37,200 nt of DNA from Lachnospiraceae bacterium (GTDB taxonomy: Bacteria > Bacillota > Clostridia > Lachnospirales > Lachnospiraceae): contig JAFPAQ010000097.1 in NCBI GenBank assembly GCA_017424235.1, positions 1-37,200 on the forward strand, written 5' to 3'. Positions 17,501-25,239 of this stretch are shown one piece after another (position 1 is the first letter of the stretch; each line of letters opens with the position of its first letter). The notes beneath the pieces are model-generated. The model worked only from the letters and a program-made list of their open reading frames with translations. It was not told the DNA's origin and did no database searches. The position numbers and the translations under genes were made by a program.

Positions 17501-19791
17501 TTCTTGTCAATATTACCCCATATAGTTATATTTGAATAATTGATACCTTCTTCTCTAAGTTCTGCTATTGCATCATAAATTTCTCTATAACGATATGCCT
17601 GCTTTGTATACTCTGCATCCTTAGTAGCATCTGTACCATCAAATGCATTACTTGCCTTTAAGTCCAGCTCTGTAATATGAACCTTGTCAACTATTGAGCC
17701 ATATTTTCTTGCTGCATTCTTGAAGTCTTCAATACTTGGAGAACCTTCTGTCATGTAGTGGCCCTGCATACCCATACCATCGATTCTTGTACCTTCTGCT
17801 GCCTTAACATCCTTTAAGAGCTGTGCGATACCTTCTGACTTTAATGGTACACATTCATTGTAATCATTATAATAAAGCTCTACATCAGCCGGAGCATACT
17901 TATTTGCAAATCTAAATGCATTAATAATAAATTCATTGCTCTGATATACTGCCCACCAGCTTGAATTTTCTTTATCGCTTCTGTAAGTTCCTGTTCCATC
18001 ACTTACTGCTTCATTAACAACATCCCAGCCATAGAATAAATTCTTATAAGGACTGTCTTCACCCATGAAATGCTCTAATACAGTCTTAATGTACCATTCC
18101 TGACGTTTTGTCATTGTAGCCTTGTCTACATATGGCTTATCAGCATCATAATCTTCATGGAAGAACCATTCAGGAGTCTGTGAATGCCATACAAGCACAT
18201 GACCACGTACCTTTATAAAATCCTCCGGATGTTCATTATTCCACTTAAGAATCACATCAAGTGCTTTCTCTGCTCTTGAAAAATCAGTAGTAGGAACTTC
18301 AATTTCTTCTCCATTTAATGTAACTGTCTCTTTACCCGGACATTTACTATTACTGTATCCAAATGTGCAGTCTGGCTTCAATTCATTTCCAAGTGTAAGT
18401 GCATTGAAGTGCTTTGTCATAAGTGCCATAAGATTCTTATCATTTATATCTGCACCTGTGATTTCCCCACCTACAATAAAGTCAGAATCAAATCTTGCTG
18501 TTATTGCATCCTTAAGATCCGGAACATCATACTCAACACCTGCTGCCGGCTCTTCATCTTCATCCGCAGCATCAGCTTCCATCTTGAATTCTACTGAATC
18601 AATCTCAAAGGATACACTATCATCCATTGCCATGATACCGAAATACTTGATATCTTCTTTATTAGATATATCTGCTGATACAAAATCGTTTCCATAATTC
18701 ACTGCCAATTCTTCAACAGGATCATATTCTTTTAAAAGTTTTACTGCTAATTTAGATGAATCACCTTTGCTTACATTAAGTACAAGTGCTTCAAGCTTTT
18801 TAACATCAACACTTTCAGGAATCTCAAAGCTGTATGCACCATACTGTTTTGTAAAGTTGAATGTAGCTGTTCCGTCTTTGTCAATCTCTACTTCACCGTT
18901 CCAGTGTGCTGTATCTACAAGTTTATCAAAAGTGAATGTCTGATCTTTTACTTCAACAGCATCCTCTTTTAATACAAATGTAATACTGTCAGCAACCACT
19001 TCACAGCCATCCTCGCCAAGTCCCATAAGTCCAAAGCATACAGGTGTCTTTTCACAGTCTTCTGCTGATAACACTGAATTACCATAAGTTACAGCTAATT
19101 CTTCCTGCATTCCTTCATCGCCAAAAAGCTTTACAGATAAATTTTCTGCTCCTGATATTACATTGCATTCAATTCTGTCAAGCTTTGATGCATCAATGCT
19201 GTCAGGAATCTTATAGCTTACTGCATTGTACTGCTTAGGAAAACTGAATACAGTATTTCCATCATCATCTGTTGAAATTTCAGCTCCCCACTGGGCTGTC
19301 ACCTTAAGATCATCAAATGAAAATGTTTTTTCATTTGCCTTATCAGATCTCTTGACCTCTGATTTATTGTTTTTAATCTCGGTCTTTGTTTCTGTCTCAG
19401 TCTCTGTTTCTGTTTCTGTCTCAGTCTCTAAAGTTTCATCTTCCTCCTTAGATGAAGTCTTAGATTCCTCCTCTGATTCACTTTCAGACTCTTCTTTTTG
19501 GGAAGTTTTCTCTTCTGAAGCTTCTGTTTCTGAAGTTCCTGCTTCTGAAGTTTCTGTTTCAGAGCTCTCCTTTTCTGAAGATTTTGTTTCAGTGCCTTCT
19601 TCTTCAGCTTCTTCCTCTTTAGAAGCCTCTGTTTCAGAGCTTTCCTGCTCAGAAGTTTTTTCTGTTTCAGAAGTTGTACTCGTTTCTTCTGTTACAGTTT
19701 CCTTAGCATTTACACTGGCATTTACTGTTAACCCCTCATTGAACACCAGCATACCGGCTAAAGCAAGTGCGATAACCTGTTTGTTTTTCAA
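14530..19791 (-). CDS. Secreted modular GH10 endo-1,4-beta-xylanase with CBM9 and Ig-like repeats
   Basis: A 1753-residue extracellular enzyme. Order: signal peptide (about 1-26); Ser/Glu/Thr-rich linker (29-145) with a (TE)n run; two copies of an unassigned module of about 120 residues (154-277, 284-404), each starting TF-FD-L---A-W; GH10 catalytic domain (about 424-805) with acid/base Glu594 (WDVVNEAV) and nucleophile Glu708 (HITELDLK); a divergent beta-rich stretch (806-945); a CBM9-type module (about 945-1133); and seven Ig-like repeats (about 1164-1753) with the recurring DYTVSYSNN and GKGNYTGT pattern. No LPXTG, SLH or dockerin is seen, so the repeats probably hold it to the wall. The start is TTG at 19791: GGAGAGG lies about seven bases upstream and the signal peptide begins there. 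The frame is intact. Confidence 0.94.
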   Translation of the reverse strand: MKNKQVIALALAGMLVFNEGLTVNASVNAKETVTEETSTTSETEKTSEQESSETEASKEEEAEEEGTETKSSEKESSETETSEAGTSETEASEEKTSQKEESESESEEESKTSSKEEDETLETETETETETETETKTEIKNNKSEVKRSDKANEKTFSFDDLKVTAQWGAEISTDDDGNTVFSFPKQYNAVSYKIPDSIDASKLDRIECNVISGAENLSVKLFGDEGMQEELAVTYGNSVLSAEDCEKTPVCFGLMGLGEDGCEVVADSITFVLKEDAVEVKDQTFTFDKLVDTAHWNGEVEIDKDGTATFNFTKQYGAYSFEIPESVDVKKLEALVLNVSKGDSSKLAVKLLKEYDPVEELAVNYGNDFVSADISNKEDIKYFGIMAMDDSVSFEIDSVEFKMEADAADEDEEPAAGVEYDVPDLKDAITARFDSDFIVGGEITGADINDKNLMALMTKHFNALTLGNELKPDCTFGYSNSKCPGKETVTLNGEEIEVPTTDFSRAEKALDVILKWNNEHPEDFIKVRGHVLVWHSQTPEWFFHEDYDADKPYVDKATMTKRQEWYIKTVLEHFMGEDSPYKNLFYGWDVVNEAVSDGTGTYRSDKENSSWWAVYQSNEFIINAFRFANKYAPADVELYYNDYNECVPLKSEGIAQLLKDVKAAEGTRIDGMGMQGHYMTEGSPSIEDFKNAARKYGSIVDKVHITELDLKASNAFDGTDATKDAEYTKQAYRYREIYDAIAELREEGINYSNITIWGNIDKNSWLQDSNSVGGASDGKQKQCPVLFDDYYHVKPAYWAFVDSNKLQPEIKSIDIIQSVNDGFVTGNKVEFGDSNTKVTAIPVWNENGIKVKAIIEDASEDANDIFTVYLSVNGEIKKVSVNRKDAKAVENGYEAVVDIPFENAEFKPATEILIDFVAVNGSNKVVFNDYTYSQDEKSEYYAKAVLKPYAFIPKGTVTVDGVRDDAWKDAANIPLLINLGSKVSANASLLWDEEYLYAYVNVTDSVLNSDSANAHEKDSFELFIDENNNKTNSYEDDDKQYRINYLNEHSFNGKKCLEENITSFANVTDNGYEIELAIKWTDITPEVGNNIGLELQINDADATGSRIGTLSWYDVSGQGWSKPGVFGTVTLADKAGEAPVPEESEVDPSDIPEDGVIPEGLWIAKVKDATYTSKAVEPEVHVYIGKKRLVLNEDYTVKYSNNTAVAKADAKKAPTVLITYKGEYTGKEEVHFTINPADINSEAFEINDVVVAYNKKVQKPSPKVLLNGKELKKNTDYTITYPSTGADAYKEAGKYDIKITGKNNFTGEKTVKVIITKATLISKATVSKIADQICTGEAIKPELVIKYGKKTLVEGKDYKIEYKDNVEVGKATVKITGINDYAGTKTVSFNIVATALKASNVSNITEKFVYEGIAVEPELKVTVKNADNSEKVLEKDVDYTVSYSNNTKAGTATAVVKGIGKYTGTVKKNFQIIAFNLSAKENESKLGGNIKDTLVAKFDKKGSKPEIIITVNGNTLVNGKDYTVSYSNNKAVNTADAKKKAPTFTITGKNGFKGKITKTFTIQAKSFSDNEAPVCASAKDVVIKDKANNFANKNIVLKDANGIKLTSGTDYDKNIEYSVNGKILAKTDKVNAGDVVTATITGKGNYTGTMTVSYKAVRALLGSASVKSLASKQYTGSAITLSENDFVYKDKKGVEKSRVTVSGKELKYGVDFKIDETSYVNNIKKGTAKVKIIGIGEYSGSKTVSFKIVTKK

Positions 19792-19829
19792 CTCTTTTCC
19801 TCTCCTTCTCTACAATATAGATACATAAT

Positions 19830-19910
19830 TTTGTTACATCTTTGTTACATCTTTATGTTAAGTTTGATTATAAAGTAAAATATTGCTATTATCTTATCAA
19901 ATATTGCTAT
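19830..19910 (-). promoter_or_regulatory. Xylanase promoter region with two sets of direct repeats
   Basis: TATAAT on the minus strand (19867-19872) lies about 75 bases before the TTG start, with only a poor -35 (AAGATA at 17 bases). Two copies of AAATATTGCTAT (19878-19889, 19899-19910; plus-strand reading) lie 21 bases apart over and above the -35. A tandem TTTGTTACATC (19830-19840, 19841-19851) lies in the leader. A weak -35 with repeats two helical turns apart suits an activated promoter. The rest of 19792-20038 shows no gene. Confidence 0.5.
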
Positions 19911-20038
19911 CTATTGGTCAATTTGTCATATTTTTAAGCATAGAACAATACATAATGTGCGCATATGTAACATATTCACTATATAATCAGCGTCTATTTT
20001 ATCACTTTTTCACAATATATTATTTTTACTATTAAACC

Positions 20039-20076
20039 AAAAGACGAATGCAAAAAGTATTTTGCATTCGTCTTTT
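20039..20076 (-). terminator. Terminator of the chemoreceptor-like gene
   Basis: A perfect 17-bp stem, AAAAGACGAATGCAAAA with its exact complement around AGTA, overlaps the stop codon at 20075-20077. It ends in TTTT on the minus strand. Confidence 0.85.
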
Positions 20077-21661
20077 AAAATTTAAACCTATTAATTTGAT
20101 TTAACATCGAATTTGCAAGATTTCTCTGTTCTTCGCTTACAACAGCAGTTTCATCAGCAGTCTCAGAATTAACCTCCACAATTCTTGCAACAACTGACAA
20201 ATCATCGTTTATGCGCTGTATTGACTTCATTTCATTTTTAGATTTATCAACAATACGAGAAACCCTTTCAACCATCTCATTTGCGCCAACAATAACATCC
20301 TCTATGCCATCTGATGTTTCAGCTATGATTTCATTCATCTTACCAACTGTTGTATCAAGCCTTACAACCAGTTCTCTGTCAATACATTTATCAACTTTGT
20401 CACTCTCTGCAATATCATCTATCTGTTGTACACATTCATCAAGCTCTTTAATAACTTCCTTTAATTCATCCATAAGCTGAGTAGCCATAACCAACGTTGA
20501 ACTTGACAAATTAGCTATTTTGACAGCTTCTTCCGCTTCCTGTTCATTATATTCAATACTGTATGCAAGCTCTGACACAAGTATGGAAACATCTGAAATC
20601 TGAAGTGCCTGAGAGGAACTTGCTGTTGCCAGCTCTTCAGATGCCTGCGCAAGCTGATTGGCTCCTCCGTCCACTTCAGCTGCCACATTTTGTATTATTT
20701 CTATACTTTGTTTTGTATCTGAAACTATTTTCATTAGAGACTTTTTTATCTGACCATAATCCCCAACATATTCCTGACGAATCTTAATGCCTGCAAAATC
20801 TCCACGTCCCATATGTTCAAGTACTACTGAAATCTCATCAATTATAAGCATCAGACTGCCCTTCATTCTGATAATATCAGCAATCATCTTGCCCATCTCA
20901 CTGTCATCGGGTATGAGATCTGTACACGCTCCAAGTCTTCCCTCTACCAGTCTGTCCATAAGATCTGACACTTTTACAACAGGCTCAAGCAATTCAGTTT
21001 TTACAAATAAAATAGTTTTGCGATTTCTATATATTAAAATAAAGAAACCTATCGCAAATAAGTTAGCACTTACAATTGCAAAAATAAACAGCTTTATCTT
21101 ACGCTTTTCTATTCTGTCATGCATTTTTTGCATAACTTCATCTGTCGCTTCACTTATCTCATTAACCACACTAATATAAGAAGAATCAAATACATACTTT
21201 CTAGCCTGAAGAAAATTTTTATTCTTTATCGCTGTCATAGACTTTTTTTCAATAGGAACGAGTTGATCAGATAAATCTGATATCCTTATTAATTCTTCCA
21301 GCTCACTTTCCTCAAGTCCATCCTTTCGCAGACCTTCCAATGCATTTTCACGACTTTTATCTACATCCAGTTCTTTTACATATCTTTCAAAATACTTCTC
21401 GTTACCTGTAATAGCATAATTCTGTGCACATGATGAAAGCAATCTGGACCCTGCTTTATACTGATTAAGATATAATGTATCCCGAAGCTGTATATTTGCA
21501 ATCTTCATATAATCAAAAATGGATACAAACATTATCAAAAGAAGGATTATTCCTGAGATTGTTGAAATCCTGTTAAAAAAGACAATCTTTGCCAGACGTT
21601 TTACCTGACTGTTCTCTCCATATGCATTTTTTGTATCAATATATTCATTATCTCTAAACAT
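20075..21661 (-). CDS. Chemoreceptor-like membrane protein lacking the signalling tip
   Basis: 528 residues. A first membrane helix (about 31-49) is followed by an extracytoplasmic helical sensor of about 140 residues like four-helix-bundle chemoreceptor domains, a second membrane helix (about 190-211), a HAMP-like region, and a long coiled-coil cytoplasmic part. The coil has MCP-like stretches (ANQLAQASEELATASSSQA near the start, ADETAVVSEEQRNLANSM at the end). The conserved hairpin tip that binds CheA and CheW, usually reading close to DQTNLLALNAAIEAARAGE, is absent: the chain passes from QQIDDIAESDK straight to LDTTVGKMNEIIAETSDGIE. The frame is open, with no stop or shift there. It may thus sense and signal without CheA, or form mixed arrays. 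A small insertion (21697-21864) lies just upstream. Confidence 0.8.
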   Translation of the reverse strand: MFRDNEYIDTKNAYGENSQVKRLAKIVFFNRISTISGIILLLIMFVSIFDYMKIANIQLRDTLYLNQYKAGSRLLSSCAQNYAITGNEKYFERYVKELDVDKSRENALEGLRKDGLEESELEELIRISDLSDQLVPIEKKSMTAIKNKNFLQARKYVFDSSYISVVNEISEATDEVMQKMHDRIEKRKIKLFIFAIVSANLFAIGFFILIYRNRKTILFVKTELLEPVVKVSDLMDRLVEGRLGACTDLIPDDSEMGKMIADIIRMKGSLMLIIDEISVVLEHMGRGDFAGIKIRQEYVGDYGQIKKSLMKIVSDTKQSIEIIQNVAAEVDGGANQLAQASEELATASSSQALQISDVSILVSELAYSIEYNEQEAEEAVKIANLSSSTLVMATQLMDELKEVIKELDECVQQIDDIAESDKVDKCIDRELVVRLDTTVGKMNEIIAETSDGIEDVIVGANEMVERVSRIVDKSKNEMKSIQRINDDLSVVARIVEVNSETADETAVVSEEQRNLANSMLNQINRFKF

Positions 21662-21696
21662 ATATCATACTCACATCCACAAATATAGTTATAATT

Positions 21697-21864
21697 GTAA
21701 CTATTCAGTACCCTCATAGTTACGAGCACAAATTCATGCAAAATTTGCAATACGAACAAGTTCGTTATGCAAATGAATTTGTGCCTGCTGCCACTACCCT
21801 TTCTCACGGTCATCAAAGCGAACCTTGTTCGCTATGTATATGCGCAGACCTGCTGAACAATTAC
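21697..21864. mobile_element. 168-bp MITE-like insertion, IS66-type ends
   Basis: The ends are GTAACTATTCAG (21697-21708) and, inverted, GTAATTGTTCAG (21853-21864), matching at 10 of 12 positions. An exact 8-bp duplication TTATAATT flanks it (21689-21696, 21865-21872). It contains no gene but several inner hairpins, for example GTAACTA/TAGTTAC at 21697-21723 and GCACAAATTCAT with its complement. GTAA ends plus 8-bp duplications are the habit of IS66-family elements. It sits 35 bases before the chemoreceptor-like gene. No other gene is seen in 21662-21949. Confidence 0.75.
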
Positions 21865-21949
21865 TTATAATTACATATATTAATTATACTTTAAATAATA
21901 TTTATGGTCAATGTATACATTAGAAAGATTGTATATTACTATTTTTTAG

Positions 21950-22969
21950 TCATTTAAGATATTTATCTACTATTTTTTCTAAAAATTTGCCTGTAAAGCA
22001 ATTTACAAAAAGCTTATTTATAGTTTTGTTTCCCAATAGAAGAACAATGATCATTGTGATTGCAAGTGCTGATAACAAACCAATCTCAATTACTCCTTCT
22101 GAAGCAATTTTCCACAAATAGCTTACTATAAATCCATGTAGTAAAAAAACCGGTAAGGTGTATCTGCCAACATCCGATACCAGCGGAATATATTTATCAG
22201 GTGTGAACAATAAAAAAACATATATCCATACATTTGCCACCAGCATAATCACAAACCTTACCGGCAAACTATAACCAATTGCCTCATACGAATACGAACC
22301 ATATAACATTCTTGAGGTAAGGATATCATTATCAACACCATATTTTAACCACAATACAGTACCCACTGACATCCCCAAAAACAGCACTATGGAAATAATG
22401 CTTTTCCTAAAAGAAGATGCCATAAACAGTTTCTTTAAGGGTTCATCATTTTTAAAATAATATCCTGATATAAAAAATGGCAAAAAATACACTATCCTTG
22501 AGGCTGAAAAGTCATAATCCAAAGTATTTTCAAAGCCCGCAAATAATGCCAACAGGAAAAGCAACAAAATTACAGCTATCCTTCTTTTCGGATATGCTTT
22601 TATCCTTTCAGCATCAAACATTGGAAATATTATAAAATAAACTATCATCGCAAACAGATACCATAATATCCATTTGGGCTTTGTATACTGGAAGTCTGTA
22701 GTCTTTTGTAAAATAAATATATCAAATAAAATATACAAGGTCTGGAACAGAAAATAGGTATATCCAAATCTAAAAATAATGTTCTTTCTGTTAAATCCGG
22801 CAAAGTAACCTGTAACAAACATAAACAAGGGCATATGAAAGCTGTATATAAACATATATACAGCCTGCAAATCTTTACTTTTTTCAATTATATGTGCAAA
22901 TACCACCAGAAAAATCAAGATTGCTTTTATATTATCAAATTTATACTGTCTGCTTATATTATTTTTCAT
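21950..22969 (-). CDS. Membrane acyltransferase (acyltransferase family 3)
   Basis: A 339-residue protein with about ten membrane helices. The family marks are in the first part: FDNIKAILIFLVVFAHIIE with the conserved His at the end of helix 1, and YSFHMPLFMFVTGYF in helix 2. Such enzymes move acetyl or other acyl groups onto sugars of exported polysaccharides, peptidoglycan or antibiotics. The substrate cannot be told. The start overlaps the stop of the acidic protein gene by four bases (ATGA), a sign of coupled translation. It is last in the run beginning with the GH16 lipoprotein. Confidence 0.88.
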   Translation of the reverse strand: MKNNISRQYKFDNIKAILIFLVVFAHIIEKSKDLQAVYMFIYSFHMPLFMFVTGYFAGFNRKNIIFRFGYTYFLFQTLYILFDIFILQKTTDFQYTKPKWILWYLFAMIVYFIIFPMFDAERIKAYPKRRIAVILLLFLLALFAGFENTLDYDFSASRIVYFLPFFISGYYFKNDEPLKKLFMASSFRKSIISIVLFLGMSVGTVLWLKYGVDNDILTSRMLYGSYSYEAIGYSLPVRFVIMLVANVWIYVFLLFTPDKYIPLVSDVGRYTLPVFLLHGFIVSYLWKIASEGVIEIGLLSALAITMIIVLLLGNKTINKLFVNCFTGKFLEKIVDKYLK

Positions 22970-23388
22970 GGTGTATCAAAGTCATCCAAAAACGAATCAA
23001 AGGTTAACTGTACTGCATCATCACTATTAATGATTTCTGTCAGATCAGACATTGATGCTTCCTCTTTTTCTTCTATCATATCTTCTATTATATCATCATC
23101 CATATCATCATCTGATTCATATATTTCTGTTTCTTCTGATGCAGATAAGTCATCTTCTTCTGTCATATCCTCTTCCACATTTTCTTCATAATTACCGGTT
23201 TCTTCTATTTTATAATTTCCACGCACACCGAAACTGCTCGCATAGCCATTTGAGTGCAACAATTCTTCTATCTCACTATACATTTTCTTAGTTATCTGTC
23301 CACTGGTAAGTACAATAGGTACTCCATGGTCATATATTGTTTTATAGCCTTTCTTTTCAAGTAATTTTACTGCTTCATCTTTTTCCAT
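22966..23388 (-). CDS. Unidentified acidic protein
   Basis: 140 residues. I do not recognise it. The first 70 residues look folded: EAVKLLEKKGYKTIYDHGVPIVL, then a helix with MYSEIEELLHSNGYASSFGVRG. The second half is a highly acidic low-complexity tail rich in Glu and Asp (EENVEEDMTEEDD, DDDMDDDIIEDM) ending with LTFDSFLDDFDTP. There is no signal peptide or membrane segment, so it is probably cytoplasmic. AGGA stands eight bases before the ATG. It lies 35 bases after the C39-like gene and overlaps the acyltransferase gene by four bases. Confidence 0.7.
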   Translation of the reverse strand: MEKDEAVKLLEKKGYKTIYDHGVPIVLTSGQITKKMYSEIEELLHSNGYASSFGVRGNYKIEETGNYEENVEEDMTEEDDLSASEETEIYESDDDMDDDIIEDMIEEKEEASMSDLTEIINSDDAVQLTFDSFLDDFDTP

Positions 23389-23423
23389 CTCAATAATCCT
23401 GCTTTCTTCAAATTCTGTTTTTC

Positions 23424-24077
23424 TTAAAATTTTGATATGACCAGTATATTGCTAAACAGCCAGTTACTGTGCTTTTTGACATATTGTTCATATTCCTTCT
23501 TACTAAAATAAAGTTTTCTTCCCCATGAAGATATCTCAACCCATTCATCCTGTATAGCTGTTACCGTAACATAGTGTGCATTTACATTTTCACAGTATTC
23601 ATATTTATCTCCGTTCTTTACATACAGATTAAGCTTATGTCTGCCAAATGTATTTGGAAAGTTTGGTCCTATTGACATTATTACAGGCATGTCCTGTTTG
23701 AGCATACTCTGTATTTTATCCCATATCTTCCAATGAATGCAACCCCATCTTGCTATCATTTTCATGCGATTTTTAAAAAAATACAGATTTATTCCAATAG
23801 ACATCTGTATACCACTCATTCCAATTCCCGGAATTACCGGCAAATAATATTTTCTCAAATGCTCTACAAACTGAAGATAATTTTCTTTACTAATGTGATA
23901 TTTTTCAACATTGCAGCTAAAATCATTGGTATTCATTCTCTGATGCAGAATAAAATTTGCACATCCAACAACTCCGCAACCACTTTTTTGCATATATTTC
24001 TTATCACACCATGCCTGATTTCCACCAAAATATGTATTGCACTTATCTTTAACCATCAAAAAGGAATTATATAACAT
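23424..24077 (-). CDS. C39-like (papain-fold) cysteine peptidase, putative
   Basis: 217 residues. MQKSGCGVVGCANFILH resembles the active-site helix of C39-like and related papain-fold proteins, with Cys34 the likely nucleophile. His168 in NVNAHYVTVTAI and the following SSWGRKLYF stretch (Ser/Trp/Gly after the strand) fit the second half of the active site. No signal peptide or membrane segment is seen, so it would act in the cytoplasm unless exported in another way. It begins 15 bases after the GH16 gene stop, with AGGA about ten bases upstream. The substrate is unknown; a general cysteine-protease or amidase fold is the most I can support. Confidence 0.6.
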   Translation of the reverse strand: MLYNSFLMVKDKCNTYFGGNQAWCDKKYMQKSGCGVVGCANFILHQRMNTNDFSCNVEKYHISKENYLQFVEHLRKYYLPVIPGIGMSGIQMSIGINLYFFKNRMKMIARWGCIHWKIWDKIQSMLKQDMPVIMSIGPNFPNTFGRHKLNLYVKNGDKYEYCENVNAHYVTVTAIQDEWVEISSWGRKLYFSKKEYEQYVKKHSNWLFSNILVISKF

Positions 24078-24092
24078 ATCTATATTATCCTA

Positions 24093-25109
24093 TCATTTAA
24101 AAAGCATACGTAAGCGTCTGCCAATCTGTTTCAAGTCTGACTTATGTTCCGGTTTCTGATATACTCTGACATAATCAATTTCAAATTCTGCATTGTCAAA
24201 GTTAGTGGTCTCATCAGGATTTCCCGGCCAGTTTCCACCTACAGCAAGATTCATCTGTACATAGAATGTCTGATTGAAAGGTGCAGGATATGGCTTATCA
24301 TCTTCTCCCTGAACTGCTGTAAACCAGTCATTTACAGTAAGTACAAGCTCTGTATCTATGTAGAATCTCATCTCGCCCGGTTCCCATTCTACTGAATAAT
24401 CATGGAAATCGTCTGCAAATGTAGTATCTGTAAGCTGAAGTTTACCCTGCTGTTCTGCGTGTGGCTCGCCATAATGGATAGTAGAGTATGCAATACTTGT
24501 CTGGTTTCCAAGAACCTCCATAATATCGATTTCTCCACACTTTGGCCACTGTCCGTAACGACCTTCATCTGTTGGCATCATCCAGATTGCAGGCCAAAGA
24601 CCTTTTCCTTCCGGTACCTTTGCCCTTGCAACTACCTTACCATACATAAAATCTTTTTTTCCTTGAGTTTTTACCTTACCGGACGTATAGTAATCATTTC
24701 CATTTTCATCTGTAGTCTTTATAGCCTTTAATACAAGCTTTCCGTCTCTTACAAAAACATTTTCTGTACCAACTGTATATTCCTGAAGCTCATTGTTAGT
24801 CCAGCCCGGTTCATGCGGATCATAATCCCATATGTCCATATTCATCTCTGTACCATCAAATTCATCATTCCAAAGCAATTCATATCCTTCTAACTGAGGT
24901 ATATCAGAATCTCTTGCCTGTGCATCTGCATTTTCTGCGGCTTCTGAGCTTACTTCCTGTGAAACAGCGTCTGTCTCTTCTACTACAGCAGACTCTTTTA
25001 CGCCTGTAACTTCATTTGTTTCAGCAGCTTTCTGTCCACAACCTGTAAAGAGTGATGAACATACCATAACTGATGCAATCCCCAATGATAATAATCTTTT
25101 CTTCTTCAT
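24093..25109 (-). CDS. GH16 beta-glucanase lipoprotein
   Basis: A 338-residue secreted lipoprotein. The signal peptide ends in a lipobox-like LFTGC (lipidated Cys about residue 23), followed by a low-complexity Glu/Ala/Ser linker to about residue 68. The catalytic domain begins at YELLWNDEFDGTEMNMDIWDYD and carries the GH16 motif EIDIMEVLG with nucleophile Glu193, Asp195 and acid/base Glu198. WPAIWMMP and the C-terminal DYVRVYQK strand also fit. Laminarinase or lichenase action on beta-1,3 or mixed-link glucans is likely; which one cannot be told. The ATG at 25109 has GGGAGG four bases upstream; the open frame extends four codons to a TTG that lies in front of this site and is rejected. It leads a four-gene run. 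Confidence 0.93.
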   Translation of the reverse strand: MKKKRLLSLGIASVMVCSSLFTGCGQKAAETNEVTGVKESAVVEETDAVSQEVSSEAAENADAQARDSDIPQLEGYELLWNDEFDGTEMNMDIWDYDPHEPGWTNNELQEYTVGTENVFVRDGKLVLKAIKTTDENGNDYYTSGKVKTQGKKDFMYGKVVARAKVPEGKGLWPAIWMMPTDEGRYGQWPKCGEIDIMEVLGNQTSIAYSTIHYGEPHAEQQGKLQLTDTTFADDFHDYSVEWEPGEMRFYIDTELVLTVNDWFTAVQGEDDKPYPAPFNQTFYVQMNLAVGGNWPGNPDETTNFDNAEFEIDYVRVYQKPEHKSDLKQIGRRLRMLFK

Positions 25110-25239
25110 GTTTCCTCCCAATTATCAAACACTATATTATTTCGTGTAATATTTAGTAAGATTATTATACAATATCTAAAATGAAAATATATCTTTTTAA
25201 TTACTTTTTTGTCTAAATCATGACTTTTATATTTACCTT

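Noticed and set aside
19226..19828. 200-codon open frame on the plus strand across the xylanase N-terminus
   Set aside because: It is the antisense of the Ser/Glu-rich linker. The repeated GAA/TCT-type codons keep the opposite frame free of stops and give a Ser/Val-only protein with no ribosome site.
20075..21661. Frameshift or deletion artefact in the chemoreceptor-like gene
   Set aside because: The frame is open and the coiled-coil pattern goes on across the gap; no tip-coding sequence appears in another frame.
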